Below, one piece after another: positions 1 through 11,245 of a DNA stretch of 64,000 bases (its first letter is position 1; each line of letters starts with the position of its first letter). The stretch is taken from contig NC_080581.1 in assembly GCF_029962835.1 (NCBI RefSeq), forward strand, positions 25,186,001 through 25,250,000. Direction: 5' to 3'. This stretch comes from Magnolia sinica. Taxonomy: Eukaryota > Streptophyta > Magnoliopsida > Magnoliales > Magnoliaceae. The notes under the pieces are model-generated. The model was not told the origin of the DNA, ran no database searches, and worked only from the letters and a program-made list of their open reading frames with translations. A program made the position numbers and the translations under genes.

Positions 1-240
1 AGGATGAAAATATCCCTGCTTACGCTACTTATGGCTACGGTTATAATCCGTAGCCATAGGTCTATAGAAACAAAAAATCAATTTGAAAAGCAGGGGTATT
101 TTCATCCTCAAATGCTCTGTCCGTACGTGCAAGGTCTAAGTTGGGAAGGTAAGTTTTAGATCCTTCATAAAAGATGCTAGATAAAAGGTGAGGTCTATAG
201 TGGTAATTTTCTCCCATGAAATCTCGGCCTGGTCCCGTCT
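1..240. mobile_element. Small MITE plus transposon-end module
   Basis: Bases 1-21 and 86-108 are inverted copies of one another (AGGATGAAAATAtCCCTGCT against its complement). They enclose a near-perfect palindrome at about 30-58 built on GGCTACGGTTATAATCC. This is a 108-bp MITE-like unit that may begin just before the window. The following 130 bp (TCTGTCCGTACG ... GATAAAAGGTGAGGTC ... GGTAATTTTCTC) recur in diverged form near 10190-10430 and 33310-33450, and inverted at 11100-11245. They are probably a transposon end. No coding capacity is seen. Family assignment is unknown. Confidence 0.55.
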
Positions 241-514
241 TTATCAGAACAGTTGTAAAACTCATTCATTTGGCGAACCCAAAACAAGCCACAACCAGCT
301 CATGGCAGAAAACTCGTGCTAGGGCTCACTCGAGGTAAATTAACATCCACTTGAGGATTCCTCAAAAGGGATTCTTGATTAGGTTTTTCCTGGCCCACCA
401 TGAAGATCTTCTTTTGGAAAACTCAACAACAATCATTCATTAAGTGGGCTACGTTTGTGGTTTGCTATTCATCGGTGGCTGGACATTGTTTTACATGGTG
501 TGTCCCACTTGATG

Positions 515-625
515 AGGACACATACACCCACGCCGTGGTGGGATTTCACCACCTATGGGTATCGAACCCAAGACCTCATGTCAAAACTCCTCAAAGTCTA
601 CCACTGAGGTAAGGACTGGAACCCC
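515..625 (-). mobile_element. tRNA-derived SINE (copy 1)
   Basis: Read on the - strand, this is the same element as at 37719-37861. It has an A-box-like CTTACCTCAGTGGTAG, then GAGGAGTTTTGACATGAGG, then a B-box-like GGGTTCGATACCC, then CATAGGTGGTGAAATCCCAC and a TG-rich tail. The A-box and B-box spacing is that of a pol III promoter from a tRNA-derived SINE. No clear target duplication is visible here. The box assignment is from sequence; the family name is not known to me. Confidence 0.6.
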
Positions 626-635
626 AGTAATTCTT

Positions 636-1794
636 TAATATATATAGTTGTATATTTCTATAAAAGTTCCATTGATGCTAATACAATACAGATGAATTAT
701 AGGAGAATTCTCAAATTCATCTTGAATTATGGACCATAACTTGTGGTCTAATCAGTTTAACTTAAGACATACATACATATATGTGTGTGTGTAGACACAA
801 ACACCCTAATGTGTTCATTGGTGGACTGGCCACTCTTTTCAAGAAAAAAGGGTTAAGTTAGGAACCGCAAATCCTGAATTGATCTTAACTAGTGTCACAA
901 ATTTCAAGCTTGTTTATGAAGAGCTTATCTCATTGTATTAGCGTCTATAATTAATTTCTTATGTGTAATACAAATTGGTAGCACCTTATTTGATAAGTGG
1001 TATAGGATCTTGTGCATTAAAACCCATGGTTATAGACTTAAATCCAGTAGGATTGAATGTTTTCCTTTTCAAGTGAAATCCCCTAGTATATGGAAAGGGA
1101 ATCTAGATCCTCTGCAAGAAATCCTATTTGTTGCAGTTTGATTGCACCACATCATCGCACATTGCATTTAATGCAGCAGTGATGTTGATCAATCACGGTG
1201 TAAGAAAACATGTATTTCCTATTTGTGGCAAGAAGAAGATCTGGATTCATGGAAAGAATGAAAAAGTGTTTTTGCTATTGTCATCGCTATTGTTGTTGTT
1301 GTTGTTGATGATGATGTATGTGAGTGTGTATGTGACTTATGGGATTTAAGCATGTGCGACCGTAGAGCCATCCCCCTAAGTGTATGTGGAAGGGTGACTG
1401 ATCACTTGCGAATCATCCAGCTAGGTACCTTAATTGTGGGTCACAAATAATTTAAAATATGATTGGATGACTCTAAACATTCAATTACTCCCCCTAAAAT
1501 CAATGGTAGAAAATAAAATTCTTGAAGGTTAAATTTATGAGAGATAAATGAACAAAATAGATGTACATTATATTTTTAGCTCGTGTAATTTTTGAAACAT
1601 AAACCATCCATGATATGGCCGAGCATATGGATGGACCTAATTGATACGCCAACACGCCACCTTGCCACGACCTTTTCTCACCTAGTGTGAAGTGATGGCT
1701 ATACTTGCTAGGGAAATTTGCAGGGCCCATCGTGAGGATGGTTGGATTACTAGGCACCATTGCACATATCAACATTTTAGAAACAAGTGACATG
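636..1794. other. Unassigned intergenic sequence
   Basis: About 1.16 kb of AT-rich sequence with short simple repeats (TG-rich near 780, TTG and GAT runs near 1280-1330). No gene, RNA or transposon end was recognised. The short open frames have no recognisable motifs. Confidence 0.5.
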
Positions 1795-4760
1795 CAATGA
1801 GGGTTTTTTTGTCTAAATAGCTTTGTACTGAGACGTGGTCAGGGTAGGAGTCCATCCTTTCCAAACTTAAGTTTTCTAGCTTGAAATCACTTTTTCATTT
1901 TTTTAAAGACAAAAATTCCCTTGTGCCACAACTAACTATGAAGAGCTCTCCTCACAAAAAAGGAGAATGTTTTTTCAAGAGACATGGGCCTCACCAAAAT
2001 TTGAAATTTGACCCACCCCTTGGTTGATCTAATCCATTCATTTTAATCGGATAGTCGTGAACCCATAATAGGAATTTTTTAATTTTCTGTTTAAAGTTCC
2101 ATGTGGCCCACAACTATACTAATGTTGTGCATTAATTCTGAATTATTTACTTCGGTGTGGTCCATTTATGATGAGTTTTATCTCAAACTTAGACCGATGA
2201 CATGAAATTAAAACCCCTTTTATATGGACGGGCTGGATTTGCTTCCCAATAACCCAATGAGCACACAATGTATGGATGGGTTTAAAACATGAGGCCTTTC
2301 CACATGAGGGCCATTTGGTTCTTTCCTTGGTTTTTCATGGAAGGGGAGGATGGTATTTTTTGGTTCCTTCATTATTCCTTTTTTTTTATTTATTTAATAT
2401 AAATGGTGAAAGTTTGTGAAAGGGAATAATATGTATAATAATACTATAATGTATGAATTTTGTAATAGAAGAATGTTGTAATATATAAACTTTGTAATGG
2501 AAGAATGTTGTAATGTATAAATGTAATGAATGTTGTAATGAATGAATTTTTAAAATAGAATAATATTGAGATGGAAGTATGTTGTAATGGATGGATGTTG
2601 CATGACGGATCATTTATATTTACTGTGAATCACCCATATTCACTATATATCACTGATATTTTCAATGTGGATCGCCGATATTCAATGTTCGTCGATATTT
2701 GTTGTGGACCGCTGATATTAAGAGTGAAACATTGATATAAAGAGTGGACCGTTGATATTCAATGTGGACCACTGATATTTTCATCGTGGATTGCAGATTT
2801 CATTGTGAATCGTCAGTCTAATGAAAATGCCCATAACCCCCTTATTACATGTCTGATTTGGATGAACTTATTGGAAAGATAATTTGATGAAATTTCAAAT
2901 GCCTTCGGAATCATCTCATTTGAATACCATTTGATTATCCAAAAGTGGGCCCAAAGTTCATCATTTACTATGGATCATTGATACTCACTATGGGTTACCA
3001 ATCTAACGAAAACAACCATAGCTCCCTCGTTACATGTCCGATTTAGGGAATCTTGTACTTGTTATAAAGGTGATTTAATTAAATTTTAAACGGAGTTAGA
3101 ATAATTTTATTTGGACACTATTTGATTAACCAAAAGTGAGCCTAAAGTTCATTATTTAACGTAAATCGTTGATATTTATTATGGGTCATTGATATGACGA
3201 AAACGATAACTCCCTCATTAAATATTCACTTTGGTTAATATTATGCTTGTTAAAATGATAATTTGATGAAATTCAAATGTCTTTACAATTATCTCATTTG
3301 AACACCATTTGATTGCCCAAAAGTGGGCTCAAAGTTTATTTTCGGTCCATAGTAAATAATGAATTTTAAGCCCACTTTTGAGCAATCAAATAACGTCCAA
3401 CTGGGATGATTTCAAATCCATTCGAAAGTTCATTAAATTATTTTTTTAACAAGCATAAGTCACCCAAATTAGACATGTCACGAAGGAGTTATGATCATTT
3501 TCGCGGGATCGATGATCTATAGTAAATATATCTACAATTCACAGTGAAAATATCAGTGGTCTACAATGAATATCAATGGTTCACTATTAATATCAGCAAT
3601 CCACAGTGAATATCAACAGTTTTTTGTTAATATCAATAGTCTACTATTAATATCAGTGATCCACTATTAATATTAGCGGTCCACTGTTAATATCAGTAGT
3701 CTATAGTAAACAGTAATGGTCCACTGTTAATATCAGCGGTTCTTAATGAACATTAGTGTACATAATGAATATCAGTGGTCCTATGTTAATATCAGCGATC
3801 CACTGTTAATATCAGCGGTCTATGGTGAATATCGATGGTCTATATATATTGAACATTAGCAGTCCATTGTTCATTCATTCCAACATTCATCACATTCATC
3901 TATTATAACATTCTTCCATTATAAAACTTATCCATTACAAAATTCTTCCATTATAACATCCATCCACACCCTCCTCCCTTTCGCAAAGTCATATCATTCA
4001 TTTTTAAAAAAATTATAAAGAGAACCACCACACTCTCTTCTCTTTTACAAACTCGTACCATTCATACCTAATAAAAAAAATCCAAAAACAACTATAAAAG
4101 AAACCAAGGAAGAAATGTGGAAAGAAAAATGAAGAATTAAAAAAAAAAAACCTAAAAAAACATCATCCTCCATTTCACACCCTCCTCTCCTCCCATGAAA
4201 AAAATCAGTGAAGGAAATAGGCAAGTGGCCCTTGTGTGGCAAAGGATCACATTTTAAACCTATCAACATCTTATGTGGGGCTCACTAGGTTATTGTGAAG
4301 CAAATATATCCCATCCACATGTAAGAGGTTTTAATTTCATGTCATCGGCTCAACTTTGAGGGCAAAACTCATTACAAATGTACTACATGGGAGAAAATAG
4401 TTCAGAATTAACATACAACGTTAGTGTAGTTGTGGGCTATAGAGAACTTCAAATAAAAAACTAGAAAAAGCCTCCTTTGAGTTCACAGTAGTCTGATTAA
4501 AATGAACGGATCATATCAACCAAAGGGTGGTGCGAATCCTTTTTTATGGGCAATGTTTCTTTTTAAAAAAATATTTCTGCTTTTGAAACAAGAGCTGCCA
4601 TATAAGGGACAATTGTGGCATAAAAGCATTTTAGTCTTCTAAAAAATAAAAAAGTGGTTTTAGAGCTTAAAACAAACTGAAGTTTAGAAAGGATGGGCTC
4701 TATCATGACCACGTCATAGTATAAGGTTATTTGGACCAAAAATTGCGTGTAGTGCCTGTA
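1795..4760. mobile_element. Giant foldback element (about 3 kb, arms about 1.4 kb)
   Basis: The left half (from about 1800) and right half (to about 4755) are inverted copies over nearly their whole length. Left blocks TACTGAGACGTGGTCAGG, GATGACATGAAATTAAAACC and TGGAAGAATGTTGTAATG reappear complemented and in reverse order near 4720, 4330 and 3910. The symmetry centre is near 3335-3345. The arms contain a minisatellite of about 22 bp (GTGGACCGCTGATATT-like) at about 2590-2830 and 3530-3880. Next to the centre lie three diverged direct copies of a block of about 170 bp (about 2820-3330). No transposase is encoded. MULE-like foldback is one possibility, but I could not find a convincing target duplication. 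Confidence 0.75.
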
Positions 4761-4783
4761 GCATCAATCTAAATTGGAATAAC

Positions 4784-5383
4784 TAGAGGTGTACATGAGT
4801 CGAATCGAGTCAAGCTTAGCACAACTCGGCTTGTCTTGGCCACTAGCTAATCCCAGCTCGAACTCGGCTCGGCTCGATCCTCGAGCCTGACTTGCCAGCT
4901 CGTTTCTGTTCAATTAACAGCTTTGCCAGTTCAAGCTAAGTTCGAGCCAAGTTCGCCTATGCATCATTTTCACAAACACATGGATTGCACCTTCAAATTC
5001 TCACTGTATGTAAAACAACAGCAGTGGTTTTACATGTATTTAATCAAACACCTTGTAGGCAACATTAAAATCAAGAAAAAATGGTATTTTTTTCATATAC
5101 ATACCTTCCTTGCCAGCAGCCAACAATTCGTTGAGTTATTTCATCAAACACTCGGTGAGCAATGCAATATCGAAGTAACCGATTCATCGAATTGGTTCGA
5201 TCCGAGTTCAATTCGAGTCGGGGTTCGATTTGAGCTGATTTGAGCTCAAGCAAGCTCGAACTCTATTTGAAATTTTTTCGAGCTCAACTCGGCTTGAACT
5301 TAGTTTCGAATCGAGCTAAATCGAGCTTTTTCGAGTCGAGTTGAGCGAGCTAACCAAGCTAACTCAATTAGTGTAAAGCACTA
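4784..5383. mobile_element. hAT-type non-autonomous transposon, 600 bp
   Basis: The element is bounded by TAGAGGTGTACATGAG on the left and TGTAAAGCACTA on the right (complement TAGTGCTTTACA), an imperfect TIR. It is flanked by perfect 8-bp direct repeats GGAATAAC at 4776-4783 and 5384-5391. Eight-base target duplications and TAGRGGTGTACA-type ends are characteristic of plant hAT elements. The interior is dominated by degenerate CGAGCTCG/AACTCGG words and has no transposase. Confidence 0.82.
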
Positions 5384-5640
5384 GGAATAACCCATGCTTC
5401 AGCAATCAAGACCACTAATTTTGTACCCCAATCTCCAAATGTCTTAAAATATGAAGAATCGTAGCCATCTTTTTTCTTTCTTTTTTGCCTTACGGTCCAT
5501 TGATGTTGAGATCCACAAAAACAGTCTGAATAGCCATAACATGGGCCACACTCATAGATACACATTGCTCTAGTCTTGCTTTGATCCGGGTTAATTAATT
5601 AGGTGGGTCCCAGCCAAGTGCACACTCACACCACACTGGG

Positions 5641-5945
5641 ACATGTGTGACGCCCTGTCACTGTTGCACATGTGGGCGGGCACACGTGGGCAGACGCTGA
5701 TGTGGGCGGGGCCTAAGGGCCTGGGCGAGCTACCAGTGATTGACAGGCTACTGTGTACGCAGTGGGGGTTGAACTTGTCCCACATCGGAAGAGTCGTAGG
5801 AAGTTATGGTGGTTATATGTGGGGTTCGCACCTTAAGGATACAATGCGTTTTGGGGGCAACCCTGAGAACAAAGCCGTGAGCCCTCTGGGCAAAGCGGAC
5901 AATATTGTGTCCTTGGGTGGGTCGTTTCAACATGTTTAACATCTG
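5641..5945 (+). mobile_element. LTR/TRIM-like retroelement fragment
   Basis: The stretch contains TTGTCCCACATCGGAAGAG at about 5775 and GGGCAAAGCGGACAATATTG at about 5888, followed by GTGGGTGGGTCGTTTCAACA. From memory, this pair of motifs is widespread in plant LTR retroelements, including TRIM-like LTRs. The start TGTGACGCCC and the end CAACA fit an LTR, but no 5-bp target duplication could be aligned, so the boundaries are approximate. Confidence 0.5.
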
Positions 5946-6311
5946 ACCACTTCATCAAACAATACTTTCTGTGTAGATTAGATGCATCAAAATTAAATAT
6001 GGTTATTAGCTGGGCCACACAAAGACGCGGAATTTGGAGCAATGGTCCGTTTCTTTTAGCCGTTCATTTGCTTTAACATGTTGATCATATATTTCTAGTT
6101 TTGCTACGTGTATATAGGAAGTCCTCCTTTCATTTCACATTTCAAGTAGGATCGTCCACCTAGTGGTCGCTACTCTGGATGGAAACAGGTTCATGACACA
6201 CCGAGATTAGATCAGAGATCTTATCCATCTGAACATTGGCCTTCAAAGTGTTGGACTCACACGTGTCTCGTATTATTAAGATGGAAATGGCGTTTAAAAA
6301 CATCATGGTAT
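5946..6311. other. Unassigned intergenic sequence
   Basis: No gene, RNA or repeat family was recognised in these 366 bp. Confidence 0.5.
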
Positions 6312-6317
6312 GGCGCA

Positions 6318-6740
6318 CAGAGCACTCGCTATTGGTAGCCTCAACATGCAATCCGCGTCCCCGGACTGTGTTACCAGCATGAGCGTACTCTATCCAGTAT
6401 CATGGTTGGTCCACAAGCACTCGATCAGCATGCAATTTGCGTCCGTGGACTGTTTTACCAGCATGGACGGACTCTATCCAGTGATATGGCCGAGCCCACA
6501 AGCACTCGATGCTGGTAGCCTAGCATGCAATCCGCTTCCGCGGACTGGTGTTTTACCAGCACGGACGGACTCCATCCAGTATCATGGCGGGCCAGCCTCA
6601 GCAGGCAATCGGGTTCTACCGTGGATGGACTCTAACCAGTATCACGACGGGGCCCACATGCACTCGATGCTGGTAGCCTCAGCTTGCAATCCGCGTCCGC
6701 GGACTGTGTTTTACCCTCATGGACGGACTCTATATAGGCA
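6318..6740. repeat. GC-richer minisatellite, about four diverged units
   Basis: The phrases CACTCGATGCTGGTAGCC, GCAATCCGCGTCCGCGGACT and ATGGACGGACTCTATCCAGT recur in the same order about four times, with unit lengths varying from roughly 80 to 165 bp because of internal deletions. The stretch is clearly richer in GC than its surroundings. The 150-codon open frame across it is a by-product of the repeats. Confidence 0.65.
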
Positions 6741-6786
6741 GGGCTCTGTAGGCCCACCATGATGTATGATGTATGGGTTTTATTCG

Positions 6787-7327
6787 GGAACGGATTGGCT
6801 ACTCCCCCTGCCACGAGTCCGTTGGCTGATGGTTGGTGCTCTGTGGGTCCCACCATGATGTATGTGTTTCATCCATGCTGTCCATTCAATTTTACATATC
6901 ATTTTAAAGCTTGATACCAAAAATGAGAGGGGAATAAATCTTAGTTGGACCAAACCACAGAAAACAATAGCGATTGAATATTCACCATTAAAATTCTCTT
7001 AAGGCCCATTGTACTGTTTGTTTGACATCCAATCTGTTGATTAGGTCATACAGGCCTAAATGAAGGGAAAAAACAAAGATCAGCTTGATCCAAGACTTCT
7101 ATGGCCCTCAAAAGGTTTTTAATGGTCGGCGCTCATTCAACACTTTTTCCTGTAATGTGGTCCACTAGAGATTGGGATATACCTAATTTTTTGATTGTTA
7201 CCATAAAATGATCTGGAAAAATATATGGACGGCATGGATGAAATACGTACATCATGTTGGGGCCCACAGAGCACCGACCATCGGGCATTGGCTGGTGGAA
7301 GGAGGAGTAGCCAATCTGTCGTTTCCG
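6787..7327. mobile_element. Foldback MITE (dominant family), full copy
   Basis: The left arm (GGATTGGCTACTCCCCCTGC ... TGGGTCCCACCATGATGTAT ... CATCCATGCTGTCCATT) is mirrored by the right arm (ATGGACGGCATGGATG ... CATCATGTTGGGGCCCAC ... GGAGTAGCCAATC). The interior carries the family phrases GGACCAAACCACAG, GATTGAATATTCACC and GATCAGCTTGATCCAAGAC. Length is about 540 bp with no coding capacity. This is the best-preserved copy in the left part of the window and serves as reference for the other copies. Confidence 0.75.
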
Positions 7328-7866
7328 TCTAATTCATACCGTCCATTTACTTTTTCAAGTCATCTTAGACTAATATACCAGAAAATGTGGCAAATGGACC
7401 ATACCACGGAAAACTGCATTGCTAATGACGCCAACCGATGAAGCCTTCCTATGGCTCACGCTGATGCTTATTTGCCATCCAATCCGTTGTTCATAAGGTC
7501 AAATAGAACGCTGATGAAAGGAAAACACAAATTTGATGAACTTGAACAAAACTTCCGGAGCTCCCAGGAAGTTTTTAACTGTGGGCTTTCAATCCACAGT
7601 TTTATGGCCCACTTGGGCCTTGATCTAAATGATCTAGTAAAATGGATGCACTGCGTGAACTAAGACTATATATCCCAGTGGCCCCACAGAGCCCCTACTT
7701 ATACCAGACGCTGGCTAATGACCCCAATAACAGCCAACTAGCCGGTGTCAAAGCTCCATAGGCTCCACCATGATGCATGTGCTTCATTCAAGCCGTCCAT
7801 TCATTTTTCCAGCTTATTTTAATGGATGATGTTAAAAAATGAAAAATATCCAAATCACAGGTGGAA
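7328..7866. mobile_element. Two partial copies of the dominant foldback MITE
   Basis: A diverged copy spans about 7328-7735 (CATACCGTCCATTTAC ... GGACCATACCACGG ... CCCCACAGAGCCCC). A left-half copy spans about 7764-7866 (CTCCACCATGATGCATGTG ... ATATCCAAATCACAGGTGGA). The second copy runs without a break into the 21-bp array that begins at 7861, at the place where the reference family would continue with CCACACCAC. Confidence 0.65.
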
Positions 7867-8310
7867 ATTGAGCAAGGCAAATTGGAAATTGAGTGAGGCA
7901 AACTATAAATTGAGTGAGGCAAAAGAGAAATTGAGTGAAGCAAACGGAAATTAAGCATGGCAAAGTAGAAATCGAATGAGGCAAAGAGAAAATTGAGCGA
8001 AGTAAACTGGAAATTAAGCTAGGCAAACTGAAAATTGAGCGAGGCAAACATGAAATTGAGCAAGGCATACATGAAATTGAGCGAGGCAAACTGAAAATTG
8101 AGCGAGGCAAATATGAAATTGAACAAGGCATACATGAAATTGAGTGAGGCAAACTGAAAATTGAGCGAGGCAAACTGAAAATTCAGCAAGGCAAACATGA
8201 AATTAAGCGAGGCAAACTGGAAATTAAGCGAGGCAACTGAAAATTGAGCGAAGAAAACTGAAAATTTAGCGAGGCAAATTGGAAATTCAGCTAGGCAAAC
8301 TAGAAATTGA
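7861..8310. repeat. 21-bp minisatellite array A1
   Basis: About 21 tandem copies of a 21-bp unit of the type GAGGCAAACTGGAAATTGAG. The orientation shown on + is the GCAAACT sense. The unit length is a multiple of three, so the complementary strand stays open for 113 codons as a repeated proline- and cysteine-containing heptad. That frame is a repeat artefact. Confidence 0.85.
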
Positions 8311-8495
8311 ATTCACATCATACTGTGCCCATCAGTTAAGAAGCCATGTTCGAAAAATAACAAGTACGTAATGGATTGACAAACAACCTGTATCAAGGTA
8401 ACACCAGACTGATAACTAATGTGGCTCCTATGAAGTTCCACATCAGACCAGGTCTGCCAGGTTACCAGGATGAGCTGACCATTGACAAACACATT

Positions 8496-8770
8496 CATTC
8501 CAATGAAGCTCGTTCAATTTCATTTAAAGTTCATTCAATTTCATGTTAGGCTTGCTCAATTTCCTTTAATGCTCATTGAATTTCATGTTTGCCTCACTAA
8601 ATTTCATGTTTGCCTCGTTGAATTTCATATTTACCTTACTTAATTTCATGTTTGCCTTAGTGAAATTCATGGTTGCCTCGCTCAATTTCCTTTGATGCTC
8701 CCTGAATTGCAAGTTTGTGTCGTTGAATTTTCAATTTGTCTCGTTCAATTTCCTTTTTGCCTCGCTCAAA
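8496..8770. repeat. 21-bp minisatellite array A2, inverted relative to A1
   Basis: The same 21-bp family in the opposite orientation (TTTCATGTTTGCCTCGCTCA), about 13 diverged copies. A1 and A2 face each other across a non-repetitive spacer of about 185 bp (8311-8495). Confidence 0.8.
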
Positions 8771-8779
8771 CTAGAAAAG

Positions 8780-8848
8780 TTGATTTAGCCAACCAACCTA
8801 GTAGATTTGCAAGATTCCATCAGATCGATGGCTGAAAGTCCATTTTAT
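8780..8848. repeat. Conserved 65-bp flank module (copy 1)
   Basis: GATTTAGCCAACCAACCTAG followed by AAGATTCCATCAGATCGATG and GAAAGTCCATTTTATT. The same module occurs at 12091-12160, and inverted at 14197-14265 and 20662-20714. In the first three places it lies beside a 21-bp array, which suggests it belongs to the transposon that carries the arrays. Confidence 0.7.
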
Positions 8849-9164
8849 TTTCGTTTTTACTATAAATATTAAGTTTTAGTTTGATTAGGCTACCCCAGCA
8901 TTCTTCTCAACTTAAACTTGAAAACTTTAAACCCATGTGATTAATCACCATAGAAGATGTTCATATTAGTTTTTTGGATACAATGTGAACCACGTCATAG
9001 AGGGACCAATCAATGATTACGAATGTTTTAATGGGGAGTCGACTTTGAGTATACTGTGGAAATGCTCGAGCCAAGGATCCTATAATTCCTAAATCCGTAC
9101 ATCATCCTCTCTTTCGGGTCATCCGTGGATATAAAGAAACTAAAGGCAGCGATTCACGCGATGC
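8849..9164. other. Unassigned spacer between 21-bp arrays
   Basis: About 315 bp with no recognised gene or repeat, separating two blocks of the 21-bp minisatellite. Confidence 0.45.
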
Positions 9165-9866
9165 ATGAAATTCAACGAGGAAAACAGAAAATTGAGCAAG
9201 GCAAACAGGAAATTGAGCGAGGCAAATATGAAATTTCATGTTAGCCTCGCTCAATTTCATGTTAGCCTAACTCAATTTCTAATTTGTCTTGCTCAATTTC
9301 ATGTTTGCGTCACTGAATTTCCTGTTTGCTTCGCTTAAGTTTTAGTTTGTCTCGCTCAATTTCATGTTTGCCTCGCTCAATTTCCAGTTTGCCTCGCTCA
9401 ATTTCTAGTTTGCCTTGCTTAATTTCCTGTTTACCTTGCTCAATTTCTAATTTGCCTCGCTCAATTTCATGTTTGCCTCGCTCAATTTTCAGTTTGCAAT
9501 TTCCAGTTTGCCTCGCTCAAGTTCATATTTGCCTCACTCAATTTTCAGTTTTCCTCGCTCAATTTAAAGTTGGCCTCAATCAATTTTCTCTTTGCCTTGC
9601 TTAATTTCAAGTTTGTATTGCTCAATTTCATGTTTGCCTTGCTGAATTTTCAGTCTGCCTTGATCAATTTCCTGTTTGCCTCGCTCAATTTTCATTTTGC
9701 CTTGCTCAATTTCATGTTTACCTTGCTCAATTTGAAGTTTGCCTCGCTCAATTTCATGTTATCCTCGCTCAATTTCATGTTTGTCTTAATCAATTTCCAA
9801 TTTGCCTCGCTGAATTCCCAGTTTGCCTCGCTCAATTTCCAGTTTGCCTCGCTAACTTTTCAGGTC
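9165..9866. repeat. 21-bp minisatellite array A3 with internal inversion
   Basis: About three units read in the GCAAAC sense (9165-9236). They are followed directly by about 30 units in the opposite sense (TTTGCCTCGCTCAATTTC) to about 9866, making a head-to-head junction near 9236. Two + frames stay open (92 and 130 codons) purely because of the 21-bp periodicity. Confidence 0.85.
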
Positions 9867-10185
9867 CGTGAATTCGAAGTAGTTATCCCCTTAGGAAGAC
9901 GGGTATATGGAATGGGGGGTTTTGAGGGAATTGGGTTTGAAAGGAAGAATTTTAGTAAATAAAGAGCTTAGAGATGAAGAGATTTAGGAAAACAGAGTTT
10001 GATGGGGAGGATTGGATGCAGGGAATAGGCTTATAGGGGAGTTTTTGGGTTTTGAGGGAGATGGAATACGAAAATTTTGATATGGGAGTGTTTGGGAGCT
10101 TAAAAAAAGGGCTAAAATGGCTAAAAGGGGCCTTACACGTGTGTATAGGACTCCACTAAACTCAAGTCCCAACGCAGTTGCGTCG
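9867..10185. other. Unassigned sequence right of array A3
   Basis: G-rich on the + strand (GGGTTTTGAGGGAATTGGG, GATGGGGAGGATTGG). No feature was recognised. The 159-codon - strand frame over this stretch and the following one has no recognisable domain. Confidence 0.4.
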
Positions 10186-10460
10186 AACTGGCGGTGGCCT
10201 TGCATCCGCCAATGGCTATGCTGCTTATGGCTACAGTTATAATCCATAGTGATAGGTTTACAAAATGGACAATGCATCAATGCCGAATGCAAAGTATTTT
10301 TGTCTAAAAATCGTGTGTCCGTACAAAATGGTTTAGTTTTAGAAAATAAAGTTTGGGAGCATTTGGAATTGACAGTAAGTAAAAGGTGAGGTAAGGTGAG
10401 GTCCACGGTCGTAAATTTCTTTCGTGCATCGAATGGGACGAGCGCGCAGATGACATGGCA
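10186..10460. mobile_element. Transposon-end module (copy 2) with GCTACGG palindrome
   Basis: A decayed palindrome TATGGCTACAGTTATAATCC at 10229-10252 is followed by CGTGTGTCCGTACAAAATGG and AAAAGGTGAGG ... GGTCCACGGTCGTAAATTTC. This is the same order of blocks as at bases 1-240. The pattern supports a shared transposon end; the superfamily is undetermined. Confidence 0.5.
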
Positions 10461-10519
10461 CATATGGTCCGATTATGGGAGCGTGGCAGCGTGTATAGAC
10501 GGACTGATCCTGGAACGCC

Positions 10520-10965
10520 GTGTTCCACCTTGATGTATATGATTTATCCACACTGTCTATCCATAGATCAATTTTAGAAATCATTCGAGAAAGGATATAG
10601 ATCGAAGTTTACATGAGCCACACCACTGAAACAGTGGGGATTGAATTCACACCGTTGAAAATTTTTTGTGGCCACGGAAGTTTTGATCAAGCTGATATTT
10701 GTGTTTTCCCTTCATCCAATCAAGATGATATTTGTTTTTTCCCTTCATCCAGTCTAGACCTTATGAACAGGTTTGTTGGCAAATAAACATCATGGTGGCC
10801 CTGGAAAGGTTTCAACAGTGCCGTCATTATCACCCATGCTTCCTTTGTTACCGCTCATTTCACCTTTGGACCTGTCTCATTTTTGCTTCATACCTTAAAA
10901 TGATATATTAAAATGGATGGACGGCATGGATAAAACAAATACATCACAGTGGACTGACAGGCCCA
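10520..10965. mobile_element. Foldback MITE (dominant family)
   Basis: The left arm TTCCACCTTGATGTATATG ... CCACACTGTCTATCC pairs with the right arm GGATGGACGGCATGGATAAA ... ACATCACAGTGGACTG. Between them lie family phrases GCCACACCACTGAAACAG and GATCAAGCTGATATTTGTG, with one local duplication of the GATGATATTTGT block. Confidence 0.6.
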
Positions 10966-11099
10966 TGCGAGTACAGTCCGTCTCAGTAGGGGTAAGACGC
11001 AATCCGTGTCCATCCCTCACACGCACCACTCCAGTGGATCGCGAGTGACACGCGGGCATTAATGCGGTTGTGAAACGCGGATCACACGAGGCCTGGTTT

Positions 11100-11245
11100 A
11101 CCCCAAAATTCAAGCGAGAAATTTACGACTGTGGACCCTACCTTTTATCCAGCGGTTTTTACGAAGCAATACAAACTTAGAATACACACTTGGACCTCCT
11201 CGTACGGAGTCAGAATTTCAGGATGAAAATACCCCTCCTTTTGAC
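11100..11245. mobile_element. Transposon-end module (inverted copy)
   Basis: GCGAGAAATTTACGACTGTG, CTTTTATCCAGCGGTTTTTA, GACCTCCTCGTACGGAGTC and CAGGATGAAAATACCCCTCC appear here in this order. The reverse complement of all four is found at 33310-33450. It is also the inverted counterpart of the module at 1-240. Confidence 0.65.

Noticed and set aside
6310-6762. 150-codon + strand frame
   Set aside because: It coincides exactly with a tandem minisatellite and shows repeated peptide blocks without a domain.
9984-10463. 159-codon - strand frame
   Set aside because: It crosses a decayed transposon end, has no recognisable motif, and two other - strand frames overlap it.
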